Shown in pieces: positions 1 to 9,987 of a DNA stretch of 64,000 nucleotides (its first letter is position 1; each line of letters opens with the position of its first letter). The notes beneath the pieces are model-generated. The model saw only the letters and a program-made list of their open reading frames with translations, was not told the DNA's origin and ran no database searches. Origin of the DNA: Lentzea guizhouensis (GTDB taxonomy: Bacteria; Actinomycetota; Actinomycetes; Mycobacteriales; Pseudonocardiaceae). The stretch is from NCBI RefSeq assembly GCF_001701025.1, contig NZ_CP016793.1:3224001-3288000 (forward strand), given 5' to 3'. The position numbers and the translations under genes are program-made.

Positions 1-118
1 AGGGCATCGTCTACGCGGGCTGGAACAGCGACTGGTTCCAGCTGTTCCTCGGCGTGATGCTGCTGGCGGCCGTGCTGGTCAACAACATGCTGCGCCGCCG
101 GGCGGAGAGGGTCAGGCG

Positions 119-122
<4 letters not shown>
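1..122 (+). CDS. Sugar/inositol ABC transporter permease, 3' end only
   Basis: Only the last 39 codons are in the window; the gene starts upstream. The visible C-terminus is one hydrophobic segment ([18 protein letters not shown]) followed by a basic tail ([10 protein letters not shown]), as in RbsC/BPD_transp_2-type permeases of the inner membrane. Its TGA stop overlaps the ATG of the next ATPase gene (ATGA at 119-122), so the two are translationally coupled parts of one importer. Myo-inositol as substrate is inferred from the iol genes downstream; the solute-binding protein must lie outside the window. Confidence 0.75.
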
Positions 123-885
<763 letters not shown>

Positions 886-889
<4 letters not shown>

Positions 890-1816
890 CGGCGCTGGAG
901 GTGCTGACCGTCGGCCGGGTCGGGGTCGACCTCTACCCGGAGCAGTCCGGCGTGCCGCTGGCCGACGTCAGCACGTTCGCCAAGTCGCTCGGCGGCACCG
1001 CGACCAACGTCGCGGTCGCCGCCGCCCGCCTCGGCCGCCGGGCCGGGGTGCTCACCAAGGTCGGCCCGGACGGCTTCGGAACCTATGTGCGCCAGGCACT
1101 GGAGGGGTTCGGCGTGTCGTCGGCACACGTCGGCACGTCGCCGGATCTGCTGACACCGGTGGTGTTCTGCGAGCTCAACCCGCCCGCCGACCCGCCGCTG
1201 CTGTTCTACCGGCTGCCGACCGCCGGACCTGACGCTGACCGACGCCGACGTGCCGTGGGACGTCGTGCGGGACGTGCCGCTGCTGTGGGTGACCGGCACC
1301 GGGGTTTCGGCGGAACCGGCGCGCGCAACCCAGCGGAAGATGCTGGAGCACCGCGGCCGTCGCGCGCACACCGTGCTGGACCTCGACCACCGGCCGATGT
1401 TCTGGCCGGACGTCGAGACGGCGCGGGCCGAGATCGGCTGGATGCTCGACCACGTCACGGTCGCGGTGGGCAACCGGACCGAGGTGGAGGTCGCGGTGGG
1501 TACCGCTGATCCGGATCTCGCCGCTGATCGGCTGCTGGCGCGCGGGTTGTCGTTGGCGCTGGTGAAGAAAGGCGCCGACGGCGTGCTCGTGGCCACGCCG
1601 GAGGGCCGGTGGACGGTCGAGCCGAACCTGGTCGAGGTGGTGTGCGGGCTCGGCGCCGGTGACGCGTTCGGCGGGTCGCTGGTGCACGGCCTGCTGTCGG
1701 GCTGGGACCCGGTGCGGACCGCCCGCTACGCCAACGCGGCCGGCGCTTTGGTGGCGTCCCGGCTGGCCTGCGCCGACGCGATGCCCGACCAGAAGGAAAT
1801 CGAGGAACTCCTGTGA
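886..1816 (+). pseudogene. iolC: 5-dehydro-2-deoxygluconokinase IolC, interrupted by a frameshift
   Basis: PfkB-family kinase that phosphorylates 2-deoxy-5-keto-gluconate in myo-inositol breakdown. The N-terminal half (GTG 886 through LLFYRLPTA near 1224) is in one frame; the rest, from PDLTLTDADVPWDVV to the stop at 1816, is in another, including the PfkB C-terminal motif GLGAGDAFGGS. A net loss of two bases, or gain of one, within about 1219-1228 (a run of C/G) explains the switch. Everything else looks intact, both halves overlap their operon neighbours correctly, and the rest of the pathway is whole, so a sequence error is as likely as a real mutation. Confidence 0.85.
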
Positions 1817-2718
1817 TCACTGACGGCCAGTGGCGCGAACTGTTGTGGCGGCGTGCGGAGGACCCCGGTTCGATCAGACGGGCCTACCAGGCGCGCAAGC
1901 GGCGGCAGACGTTGTTGAACGGCAAGTCCACTCTGTTCCTGGTCGCGGCGGACCACCCGGCACGCGGTGCGCTCGGGGTCGGCGGCGACCCGCTGGCGAT
2001 GGCGGACCGGCGCTCGTTGCTGGCGCGGCTGCTGACGGCGCTCGCCAACCCCGACGTCGACGGTGTGCTGGGCACGCCGGACGTGATCGAGGACCTGTTG
2101 CTGCTGGACGGCCTGAACGAGCGGGTCGTCATCGGCTCGATGAACCGCGGTGGCCTGGCCGGCGCGGACTGGGAGATCGACGACAGGTTCACCGCCTACT
2201 CCGCGGCGTCCATCGCGACGTTCGGGCTGGACGGCGGGAAGATGCTGCTGCGCCTGGTCGACTCCGACCCCGGCACGATCCCGACGCTGGAAGGCTGCGC
2301 GCGGGCCGTCGCCGAACTGGCGGAGCACGGCCTGATGGCGATGGTGGAACCATTGCCGTACCAGCGTGACCACAACGACAAGCTGGTGCTGCAGAGGGAT
2401 GCCGCCGCCTTGTCGCGAGCTTCGGCCGTGGCCGCCGGGCTGGGTTCGACGTCCGCCTACACCTGGTTGAAGCTGCCCGCGCCGGAGGAACCGGAGGTCG
2501 TGCTGGACACCACGGCGTTGCCCGCCCTGGTGCTCGGCGGCGTGCCGTCCGCGAGGCCGGAGGACGACCTCGCGTCGTGGGGCCGGTCGCTGCGCCACGA
2601 CGCCGTGCGCGGCTTGGTCGTCGGCCGCGCGCTGCTCTACCCGCCAGACGGTGACGTGGCCGCCGCCGTCGCCGCTGCCGCCGAAGTCCTCCGCGCCGCG
2701 AAGGGGATCACGGAATGA
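1813..2718 (+). CDS. DeoC/LacD-like class I aldolase of the inositol operon (Cgl0158 type)
   Basis: 301 aa. Resembles the Cgl0158-family aldolases found between iolC and iolB in actinobacteria, which probably stand in for IolJ and cleave 2-deoxy-5-keto-gluconate-6-phosphate to DHAP and malonate semialdehyde. A TIM-barrel aldolase pattern is visible (TLFLVAADHPARGALGV near the N-terminus, MAMVEPLPYQ in the middle, VRGLVVGRALLYP near the C-terminus). It overlaps iolC by 4 bases and iolB by 4 bases (ATGA). The family assignment is confident, the exact reaction is inferred from position. Confidence 0.75.
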   Translation: MITDGQWRELLWRRAEDPGSIRRAYQARKRRQTLLNGKSTLFLVAADHPARGALGVGGDPLAMADRRSLLARLLTALANPDVDGVLGTPDVIEDLLLLDGLNERVVIGSMNRGGLAGADWEIDDRFTAYSAASIATFGLDGGKMLLRLVDSDPGTIPTLEGCARAVAELAEHGLMAMVEPLPYQRDHNDKLVLQRDAAALSRASAVAAGLGSTSAYTWLKLPAPEEPEVVLDTTALPALVLGGVPSARPEDDLASWGRSLRHDAVRGLVVGRALLYPPDGDVAAAVAAAAEVLRAAKGITE

Positions 2719-3602
2719 CGCTGCACCGTCCACACGGGACGCTCTCGAACTCGGCCGACGTCATCTCCTTGTTGCCGGAGGACGCGGGCTGGACGTACAC
2801 CGGCCTGCGGGTGCTGCGCCTGGAAGCGGGGTCGGTGCGCACGATCGAGACGGGTGAGTTCGAGGCGTTCGTGCTGCCGCTCGCCGGTTCTCTGACCGTC
2901 GAGGTCGATGATGAGCGGTTCGAGCTGCAGGGCCGCGAGTCGGTGTTCACCCGCGTCACGGACTTCGCTTATGTGCCGCGTGATGCCTCGGTTCGGCTGT
3001 CCTCAGTGGACGGATGTGAGGTCGCGCTGCCGATGGCCCGGTGTGAGAACCGGTTGTCGCCCGAGTACGGCCCGGCGGACGGTGTTCCGGTCGAGGTGCG
3101 CGGTGCCGGCAACGCGACCCGCCAGGTCACGAACTTCGGCGTGCCGGGCGTGTGGGACCACGCGGACAAGCTCAACGCGTGCGAGCTGATCACCCCGGAC
3201 GGCAACTGGTCCTCGTACCCGCCGCACAAGCACGACTCCTCGGAGCCGTGCGAGGTCGAGAACGAGGAGATCTACTACTTCCGGATCGCCGACCGGGACG
3301 GCGTGACACCGTCGCGGACGGGTTTCGGCTTCCACCGCACCTACACCGACGACGGCACGATCGACGAGGACGTGACCGTGCGCGACGGCGACGTCTTCCT
3401 GATCCCGCGCGGCTACCACGGCCCGTGCGTGGCGGCGCCCGGTTACCCGATGTACTACCTGAACGTGCTGGCAGGGCCGGGTTCTTCGCGTTCCATGGCG
3501 TTCTGCGACGACCCGGCGCACACGTGGGTCCGCGACAGCTGGGCCGATCAGGAACTGGACCCGCGTTGCCCGGTGACGACCGCAGAGGGGCGGGTCAAGT
3601 GA
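2715..3602 (+). CDS. iolB: 5-deoxy-glucuronate isomerase
   Basis: 295 aa, matching the usual IolB length. IolB is a double cupin that isomerises 5-deoxy-D-glucuronate to 2-deoxy-5-keto-gluconate. Visible family features are the metal-binding stretch NWSSYPPHKHD...CEVENEEIYYF in the second half and the C-terminal PRGYHGPCVAAPGYPMYYLN. It overlaps the preceding aldolase (ATGA) and the following iolD (GTGA), confirming one co-translated operon. Confidence 0.93.
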   Translation: MTLHRPHGTLSNSADVISLLPEDAGWTYTGLRVLRLEAGSVRTIETGEFEAFVLPLAGSLTVEVDDERFELQGRESVFTRVTDFAYVPRDASVRLSSVDGCEVALPMARCENRLSPEYGPADGVPVEVRGAGNATRQVTNFGVPGVWDHADKLNACELITPDGNWSSYPPHKHDSSEPCEVENEEIYYFRIADRDGVTPSRTGFGFHRTYTDDGTIDEDVTVRDGDVFLIPRGYHGPCVAAPGYPMYYLNVLAGPGSSRSMAFCDDPAHTWVRDSWADQELDPRCPVTTAEGRVK

Positions 3603-5452
3603 AGCTCACGACCGCACAGGCTCTCGTCCGCTGGATGCTCGCCCAGCGGACCGAGCTCTTCGACGGCACGCACGCGCCGCTGTTCCCCGGCGTGTTCGCG
3701 ATCTTCGGCCACGGCAACGTCCTCGGCATCGGCAACGCCCTGGAGGAGGTCCGCTCCGAGCTGCCGGTGTGGCGCGGCCACAACGAGCAGGGCATGGCAC
3801 TCGCCGCGGTCGGCATCAGCAAGGCCACCCACCGCCGCCAGGTCGGCGTCGCCACCTCGTCCATCGGCCCCGGCGCCCTGAACATGGTCACCGCCGCCGG
3901 CGTCGCCCACGCCAACCGCCTGCCGCTGTTGCTGCTGCCCGGTGACACCTTCACCGGCCGCGCCCCGGACCCGGTGCTCCAGCAGGTCGAGCACTTCCAC
4001 GACCCGACCGCGACGGTCAACGACGCCTTCCGCGCCGTCTCCCGCTACTTCGACCGCATCACCCGCCCCGAACAGCTGCTGTCGACGCTGCCCCAGGTCG
4101 CCCGCGTCCTCACCGACCCGGCCGACTGCGGCCCGGTGACCCTGGCCCTGCCGCAGGACGTCCAAGCCGAGTCCTACGACTTCCCCGACGCGCTCTTCAA
4201 GCCGGTCGTCCACCGCCTGACCCGGCCCCGTCCCGACCTACACTCCCTGGCCGAGGCGGCCCGCTTGATCCGTTCGGCCTCCCGCCCGCTCCTGGTCCTG
4301 GGCGGCGGCGTCCGCTACTCGGGTGCCGCCGGCCGGGCCCTGCGCTTCGCCGAACAACACGGCATCCCGATCACCGAGACCACCGCCGGCCGCACCCTGG
4401 TCCCCCACGACCACCCCCTGCACGCCGGACCCCTGGGCATCACCGGCTCCACCTCGGCGAACGTCCTGGCCGGCGAGGCCGACCTGGTCATCGCGGTCGG
4501 CACCCGCCTCCAGGACTTCACCACCGCCTCCTGGACGGTGTTCGCCCCCGACGTGCACCTCGTGTCGCTGAACGCGGCCCGCTTCGACGCCGTGAAGCAC
4601 GGCGCGACCGCCCTGGTCACCGACGCCGACGAGGGCCTGCGCGAACTGACCGACGTCCTCGGCTCCTGGCAGGCGCCCGGTGGGTGGTCCGCGCGTGCCG
4701 CCGCGGAACGTGCCAAGTGGGACGCCCACATCACCTCCCTGCGCGCTCCCGGTTCGGACCTGCCGACGTACGCCCAGGTCGTCGGCGTGGTGAACGAGGT
4801 CAGCGGCCCGACCGACTACGTGATGACCGCGTCCGGAGGCCTCCCCGGTGAACTGATCGGCGGCTGGCGCGCCACCGGCGCGGCCACCATGGACGTCGAG
4901 TACGGCTTCTCCTGCATGGGCTACGAACTGGCCGGCGCCTGGGGAGCCGCTATCGCCCACACGTCCGGCGTGGTCACCACCCTGCTGGGCGACGGCTCCT
5001 ACCTGATGCTGAACTCCGAGCTCTTCTCGGCTTCGTTCGCCGGCCACGGCTTCGTGGCCGTGGTCTGCGACAACGACGGCTACGCGGTCATCCACCGCCT
5101 GCAGACGGGCCAGGGCGGCACCGGCTTCAACAACCTCTACGCCGACTGCCGGACCTCCCACGCCTCACCGCCCCGCACCGACTTCGCCGGTCACGCGGCG
5201 GCGATGGGCTGCGCGGTGTTCCCGGTCGACTCGCTCGACGGCCTGGAGGATGCCTACCGCAAGGCGCGCGAGGTGGCGGCCGGGGAGAAGCGACCGGCCG
5301 TGGTGGTGATCCGCACGCATCCGTCGTCGTGGACGGAGGCCGGGGCGTGGTGGGAGGTCGGGGTGCCGGAGGTCTCACACCGCGCCGAGATCGCGGCAGC
5401 TCACGACGAGGTCGTCGCCGGAAAGGCGAAGCAGGTCCGCTACCTGGGCTGA
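3599..5452 (+). CDS. iolD: 3D-(3,5/4)-trihydroxycyclohexane-1,2-dione hydrolase (ThDP enzyme)
   Basis: 617 aa from GTG 3599, chosen because it gives the family N-terminus (KLTTAQALVRWMLAQ) and a GTGA overlap with the iolB stop; the frame stays open farther upstream but reads through iolB. IolD opens the cyclic diketone ring to 5-deoxy-glucuronate. The thiamine diphosphate/Mg site is GDGS...CDNDGY (GDG to ND spacing about 25 residues) in the C-terminal third, with the N-terminal pyrimidine-binding domain carrying HNEQGMALAA. Last gene of the visible iol operon; iolG, iolE and iolA/mmsA are not in this window. Confidence 0.93.
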   Translation: MKLTTAQALVRWMLAQRTELFDGTHAPLFPGVFAIFGHGNVLGIGNALEEVRSELPVWRGHNEQGMALAAVGISKATHRRQVGVATSSIGPGALNMVTAAGVAHANRLPLLLLPGDTFTGRAPDPVLQQVEHFHDPTATVNDAFRAVSRYFDRITRPEQLLSTLPQVARVLTDPADCGPVTLALPQDVQAESYDFPDALFKPVVHRLTRPRPDLHSLAEAARLIRSASRPLLVLGGGVRYSGAAGRALRFAEQHGIPITETTAGRTLVPHDHPLHAGPLGITGSTSANVLAGEADLVIAVGTRLQDFTTASWTVFAPDVHLVSLNAARFDAVKHGATALVTDADEGLRELTDVLGSWQAPGGWSARAAAERAKWDAHITSLRAPGSDLPTYAQVVGVVNEVSGPTDYVMTASGGLPGELIGGWRATGAATMDVEYGFSCMGYELAGAWGAAIAHTSGVVTTLLGDGSYLMLNSELFSASFAGHGFVAVVCDNDGYAVIHRLQTGQGGTGFNNLYADCRTSHASPPRTDFAGHAAAMGCAVFPVDSLDGLEDAYRKAREVAAGEKRPAVVVIRTHPSSWTEAGAWWEVGVPEVSHRAEIAAAHDEVVAGKAKQVRYLG

Positions 5453-5503
5453 ACCCCAACAGCGGATATCGCTCCGGGAGGGCTGTCGCGAGGATGGCCC
5501 TCC

Positions 5504-6439
5504 ATGAGCAAGCGGACGATCGGGCTCGGCGCGGCCGGCGCGGCCGTCGTCCTGTTCGCGCTCGGGGTCGTCCTGTTCGTGCCACAGCTGGTCTACCCAC
5601 CTCCGCCCGGTCTCGACCTGCGGACCGTGACCGAACCCCAGGCGCGGGTCGTGCTCCAGCGCGAGTCGTCGCAGACCGCCCTCCGTTCGAGCCTGCTGCA
5701 GTTCTTCGGCGGGCTCCTGCTCGCGGCAGGTGGCGCGGTGACCTGGTACCAGGTCCGGGTCAACAGGGACGGTCAGATCACCGACCGCTACAGCAGGGCG
5801 GTCGAACACCTCGCCAACGACAACGCGGACGTCCGCATCGGCGGGCTCTACGTGCTGGAGCGGATCTCCAAGGACTCGCGGAAGGACCGCCGGTTCGTCC
5901 AGGTCACCATCGGCAGCTTCGTGCGCAACCGGGTGCCGTGGGCGGTCGGGTCACCTGACGGCCCTGAACACCCGACGCCGACCGTGGACGAGCGGCTTCC
6001 GTGGTTGCGCATGCGTGCCCCCGACGTGCAGACCGCGCTCGCCATCCTCGGTCGTCGGCCGGAGCCGCCGGAGGCCCTGACGCTGCGCCTGTCCCGAGTC
6101 GACCTGCGCGGCGTGCAGCTGGAGAACCAGCAGCTGGTGGGCGCGGACCTCCGCAGGTCCAACCTCGCCCGCGCCTGGTTGCGCGGCACCCGGCTGGACG
6201 GGTGCGACTTCCACGCCGCAGACCTGCGCAAGGCCAGCCTCGTGGGCGCGAGCCTGCGGAAGGCCTCGCTGCGCAACGCGCACCTCGAAGGTGCCGACCT
6301 GACCAGCGCCGACCTGGCGGAAGCGGATCTGCACGGTGCTCACTCCGATGCCACGACCGTCTGGCCGTCCGGACTCACGCCCGACGTCCTGCGCCACCGT
6401 GGAGTGATCGGTTCCACAGCGTCACCGCCCAGTGACTGA
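5504..6439 (+). CDS. Membrane-anchored pentapeptide-repeat protein
   Basis: 311 aa. Two N-terminal hydrophobic segments (GLGAAGAAVVLFALGVVLF and LLQFFGGLLLAAGG) anchor it, followed by a conserved actinobacterial stretch (ITDRYSRAVEHLANDNADVRIGG is its core) and a C-terminal run of A(D/N)LxxA pentapeptides from about residue 205 that should fold as a right-handed beta-helix. Function of this family is unknown. A 7-bp inverted repeat (5477-5483 with 5497-5503) ends exactly at the ATG and puts a GAGGA ribosome-binding element in its loop, so initiation may be tuned by this hairpin. Confidence 0.8.
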   Translation: MSKRTIGLGAAGAAVVLFALGVVLFVPQLVYPPPPGLDLRTVTEPQARVVLQRESSQTALRSSLLQFFGGLLLAAGGAVTWYQVRVNRDGQITDRYSRAVEHLANDNADVRIGGLYVLERISKDSRKDRRFVQVTIGSFVRNRVPWAVGSPDGPEHPTPTVDERLPWLRMRAPDVQTALAILGRRPEPPEALTLRLSRVDLRGVQLENQQLVGADLRRSNLARAWLRGTRLDGCDFHAADLRKASLVGASLRKASLRNAHLEGADLTSADLAEADLHGAHSDATTVWPSGLTPDVLRHRGVIGSTASPPSD

Positions 6440-6477
6440 GACGACCCCACGCTCGGGAACAACACGCCGCCCGCATC

Positions 6478-6515
6478 CCCTTGAACATTTGGTTAGGTCT
6501 ACGAACGTTCAAGGG
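6478..6515. promoter_or_regulatory. Inverted repeat upstream of the OYE-family gene, probable operator
   Basis: CCCTTGAAC (6478-6486) is repeated in reverse complement as GTTCAAGGG (6507-6515) with a 20-base spacer that also contains the palindrome GAACGTTC (6503-6510). It lies directly before the GTG at 6523, where repressors of OYE-type reductases usually bind. The cognate regulator is not encoded next to it, so the binder is unknown. Confidence 0.45.
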
Positions 6516-6522
6516 AGCCCCC

Positions 6523-7518
6523 GTGAGCTTGCTCTTCTCCCCGCTGACCCTGCGGAGCGTCACCCTCCCCAACCGCATCGCGGTCAGCCCGATGTGCCAG
6601 TACTCGGTGGCGAAGGAGGACGGCGTCCCGACCGACTGGCACCTCGTCCACCTCGGCTCCCGTGCCGTCGGCGGTGCCGGCCTGGTCATCGCCGAGGCCA
6701 CGGCGGTCGTGCCGGAGGGCCGGATCTCCCCGCAGGACACCGGCATCTGGAACGACGAGCAGGTCGAGGCCTGGCAGAGGATCACGAGCTTCATCAAGGA
6801 GCACGGTTCCGTCCCCGGCATCCAGCTCGCGCACGCCGGGCGCAAGGCGATCGGTGACTGGGTGCCGGTGGCGCCCACGACCGAGCCGTTCCCCGGTGGC
6901 AACCAGCCGGAGAAGATCACGAACCACACCGGGATCGTCAAGGCGTTCGTCGAGGGGGCCATCCGGGCGCTCGCGGCCGGGTTCGAGGTGCTCGAGATCC
7001 ACGCCGCGCACGGGTACCTGCTGCACGAGTACTACTCGCCGCTGACGAACGAGGGCAGCCTGGAAGAACGCATCGCCGTGCCCGTCGAGGTCACGGCCGC
7101 GGTCAGGGCCGCCGTCGGGCCGGAGGTGCCGGTGATCGTGCGGATCAGCGGGACCGACTGGGTCGAGGGCGGGTGGACGGCCGACGACAGCGTGGTGCTG
7201 GCGACGGCGCTCAAGGCCGCGGGTGCCGACCTGATCGACGTGTCCAGTGGTGGCAACACGGCGCAGGCGGAAATCCCGATCGGGCCCGGCTACCAGGTGC
7301 CGCTCGCTGAGGCTGTGCGGCGCAAGGCAGACGTGCCCACGGGTGCGGTCGGCCTGATCACCGAGGCGAAGCAGGCCGAACAGGTGTTGGACGACGGTGC
7401 CGCCGACCTGGTCCTGCTCGCGCGCGAACTGCTCCGCGACCCGTACTGGCCGCTGCACGCGGCACAGCAGTTGGGTGTGGAGGTCCGGGCTCCGAGGCAG
7501 TACGCCAGGGCGTTCTGA
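6523..7518 (+). CDS. NADH:flavin oxidoreductase, Old Yellow Enzyme family (YqjM-like)
   Basis: 331 aa from GTG 6523, preceded by AAGGGAG; the frame extends to 6481 but without a ribosome-binding site. FMN-dependent ene-reductase TIM barrel, cytosolic, reducing activated alkenes with NAD(P)H. Family marks: SPMCQYS with the YqjM-type regulatory cysteine, QLAHAGRKA, the active-site EIHAAHGYLLHEYYSPLTN, and the C-terminal phosphate-binding VLLARELLRDPYWPLHAA. Single-gene transcription unit: inverted repeat in front and a strong terminator behind. Confidence 0.9.
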   Translation: MSLLFSPLTLRSVTLPNRIAVSPMCQYSVAKEDGVPTDWHLVHLGSRAVGGAGLVIAEATAVVPEGRISPQDTGIWNDEQVEAWQRITSFIKEHGSVPGIQLAHAGRKAIGDWVPVAPTTEPFPGGNQPEKITNHTGIVKAFVEGAIRALAAGFEVLEIHAAHGYLLHEYYSPLTNEGSLEERIAVPVEVTAAVRAAVGPEVPVIVRISGTDWVEGGWTADDSVVLATALKAAGADLIDVSSGGNTAQAEIPIGPGYQVPLAEAVRRKADVPTGAVGLITEAKQAEQVLDDGAADLVLLARELLRDPYWPLHAAQQLGVEVRAPRQYARAF

Positions 7519-7532
7519 TCAGGCCTGACGAG

Positions 7533-7573
7533 TTCAAGGGTTGGGTGGCTTGATCAGCCACCCAACCCTTGAA
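7533..7573. terminator. Bidirectional rho-independent terminator
   Basis: Perfect 18-bp stem (7533-7550 with 7556-7573) around the 5-base loop TGATC, between convergent genes (OYE reductase ending 7518, DUF3073 gene ending 7590). The stem sides carry AAGGG/CCCTT rather than long T tracts, typical of high-GC terminators that serve both strands. Confidence 0.85.
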
Positions 7574-7589
7574 GCTCGCCAGGCTGGAT

Positions 7590-7775
7590 TCAGCGACGGT
7601 AGTCGTCGTAGTCGTCGTACGGGTCGTCGTGGCTTTCTTCGCCACCACTCCCGTTCGGCGACGTTTCGCCACCAGACAGCTCACGCTGCAGCGCAGCGAA
7701 GTCGGTCTCATGAGAGCTGTATTTGAGCTCCCTGGCGACCTTCGTCTGCTTGGCCTTCGCTCGGCCGCGCCCCAT
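7590..7775 (-). CDS. DUF3073 protein
   Basis: 61 aa. Starts MGRGRAKAKQTKVARELKYSS, the diagnostic N-terminus of the actinobacterial DUF3073 family (Rv0810c in M. tuberculosis), and ends in an acidic, Tyr-rich tail (DDPYDDYDDYRR). The start at 7775 is chosen from this conserved N-terminus; the frame remains open to 8009 but the added residues look random. Function unknown; small, basic head and acidic tail suggest a nucleic-acid or protein-binding role, which is inference only. Confidence 0.92.
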   Translation of the reverse strand: MGRGRAKAKQTKVARELKYSSHETDFAALQRELSGGETSPNGSGGEESHDDPYDDYDDYRR

Positions 7776-7948
7776 GGCTCGACCCCCTCGCACAGGGACG
7801 GGGGCGGCCGGGGGAACGGCGGCCCCACTCGTCTCGACAACTAGTTCCTGGTAACTACCGTACCGTGCCGATGGGGTTCCTCGCGACGCGGTAGGCGTGA
7901 CACGTACCGCCAAATCTCCCGGCCGCCCTCGCGTGGAAGGATGCACAG

Positions 7949-8812
7949 GTGCCCAGACCGTTCGTCGCCTACCTACGGGTGTACGAACCGTTATCGGTCT
8001 TGGACGCACCGCTAGCGGTCAAGGTGCGAAAAGCCCTGGAAGCGGGCCCGATCCCGCGTTCGGAGGTCGGTGACCGCGAACGGGAGCTGTGGTTGCGATC
8101 ACAGTTGGCCAAGAAGTTGCTCCCGGGCGGTTCGCACTTCGAGGTCATGACCATCAGCCCGGCCGAGGTGCCGACGTCTGACGCCGCGCGTGTCGGCCCA
8201 GGACCCCTCGTCTGCCCGCTCGACCTCAGGGCCCGGTCCGCGGCGGCTCTGGTGGGCTTCCTGGCCTCCGCGCAGCCCGTTCTGCAGGACGCGGCCCTCA
8301 GCATCGCCCCGGAAACGGTCCGAGCGCGCGCGTCCGCCGTGATGGCCGAGCTCTCCGCCGGCGCCGTTCACGTGATCTCCACGACGTGGACGGTCCCGCT
8401 GCCGTGGTTCGCCATGGTCGACCCCGCTCAGCGGCGGGTGGTGCTCGCGAGCGCCCAGGACGACCCGGAGCGGCAGGTGTCCTGGCGGGTCGCGATGGCC
8501 GACGCACGGCGGCGTGTCGCGCGGGCGTTGAAGGTCGTGAAGACCGCGCTGGGCGACGACGGGCCCGCCAAGGTCCTCGCCGACACCGGTCGCTGGCTCG
8601 AGCACTTCCACCCGCACTCCGCCGTCGAGCTCGACTACGGCGGCCTGGTGCAGCTGGTGAACGACAAGGACCTGCTGGAGGACTCCTCCGCGACCGATGT
8701 GAACGCCATCGTCGACGCGCTGGAGACCGGTGACGCCGAGGAGGTCGCGCTGCGCTACGAGTCGCTGCGCGAGTTCTGGGGCGAGCTGGCCCGCCGCGAA
8801 CGCCACGGCTGA
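7949..8812 (+). CDS. Conserved actinobacterial protein of unknown function
   Basis: 287 aa from GTG 7949 (PRPFVAYLRVYEPLSVLD). No catalytic motif recognised; no signal peptide or clear membrane segment. Proteins with this N-terminus recur across actinobacteria, in my recollection next to DUF3073 or biosynthetic core genes. Low-complexity is absent and codon use matches the host. The C-terminus converges on, and overlaps by about 57 bases, the broken MFS gene on the other strand. Confidence 0.75.
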   Translation: MPRPFVAYLRVYEPLSVLDAPLAVKVRKALEAGPIPRSEVGDRERELWLRSQLAKKLLPGGSHFEVMTISPAEVPTSDAARVGPGPLVCPLDLRARSAAALVGFLASAQPVLQDAALSIAPETVRARASAVMAELSAGAVHVISTTWTVPLPWFAMVDPAQRRVVLASAQDDPERQVSWRVAMADARRRVARALKVVKTALGDDGPAKVLADTGRWLEHFHPHSAVELDYGGLVQLVNDKDLLEDSSATDVNAIVDALETGDAEEVALRYESLREFWGELARRERHG

Positions 8813-9930
8813 AGCAGCCCCCACCCGGCCACCGACGCCACCGCCGCCAGCAGCATCGCCGCAGGCCAGCCCACGTGCACGGCCACCCACGCCGAGACCG
8901 CCGGCGTGAGCGTCGCGCTCAGGTAGTTGGAGCTGTTCTGCATGCTGATCGCGGTCGCGCTGCGGCCCTCCGGTGCCAGTTCACCCGCTTCGGTGACGGC
9001 GAGCCCGTTCCACGCCAGCGCGACCACGGCGGTCGGCACCAGCACCGCCACGAGCACCGGCAACGGGGCCCGGTCCAGCGCGGCGGTCAGCGTGAACCCC
9101 ACCGCCATCACCACCGCGAGCACCCGCAACGGCCCGACCCGGCTGCCCACCGGTCCGACCAGATCCCGCCGCGAGCCGGCCGGCCCCGCCGAGCGCCTGC
9201 GCCACCCGAACACCACGGCCGGTCGTCACGGCCAGGCCGCGGTGCTCGTGCAGCAGCGGCACCAGCAGCGTCGCGGCGGTGAACTGGGGCACGACCAGCA
9301 GCCCGCTGGCCACGGCCAGCCTGATCAGCCGGGGGTCCTTGAGCACGAGCCCGTGCGAGCCACCGCCGCGCGTCGCCCCCGGCGGTTCGCGGACCAGCAA
9401 CGCGACCGCGAGCGCCACGAGCCCGGTCACCGAGGCCAGCGCCACGAACGCCGCCGGAACGCCGGACGCGATCGCGACGCCGGGCAGGAGGCCGCGGTCA
9501 GGGCCGCACCGAGCGGGGTCGCCGTCTGCCGCACGCCCATCGCGAGCCCGCGCTTGCCGCTGGGGAACCAGGACATCACCGCGCGGCCGCTGGCGGCGTT
9601 CACGCTGGCCCCGAAGAGCCCGGCACCGAGCAGCGCGAGACCCGCGACCCACGCGTTGCCGACCGCCACGCCGAGCAGGCATCCGGCGGCACCTACGCCG
9701 CCGATGGTCATCGCGAGCCGTTCACCGCGCTTGTCCGCGAAGAAGCCCCACGGCACGAGAGCGATCATCGTGCCCAGGTTGACCGCTCCCAGCAGCAGCC
9801 CCACCTGGGGCAACGTCAGGCCGAAGTGATCACGGAGCTGGGGGCTGACGGCGGAGAGACCGAGGAAGACCGCCGCGTTCGTGCCCTGTGCGAGCGCCCC
9901 CGCGAACAGCACGACCCAGCGGTACCCCAT
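8755..9930 (-). pseudogene. MFS transporter gene with multiple frameshifts
   Basis: Twelve-helix major facilitator remains: GYRWVVLFAGALAQGTNAAVF (start, ATG 9930) through ATPLGAALTA is in one frame; ASGVPAAFVALASVTGLVAL to LLHEHRGLAVTT is in a second; the C-terminal helices (LRVLAVVMAVGFTLTAAL...) are in a third. The first switch lies near 9485-9510 and at least two more between about 9150 and 9230, where VFGW, AQALGGAGRLAAG and VGSRVGPLRVL alternate between frames. As given it cannot make a full transporter. Substrate unknown. Indels cluster in G/C runs, so sequence error is possible. Confidence 0.8.
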
Positions 9931-9987
9931 GAAGGCACGCTAGGTCCGCCGCCCAGAAAGTGGAACGACGGTCCCAGATTGTGGGAG

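Noticed and set aside
6507..7540. GTTCAAGGG flanking the OYE gene as a mobile-element repeat
   Set aside because: Nine bases shared by the operator-like site and the terminator; too short, and each copy is explained by its own palindrome.
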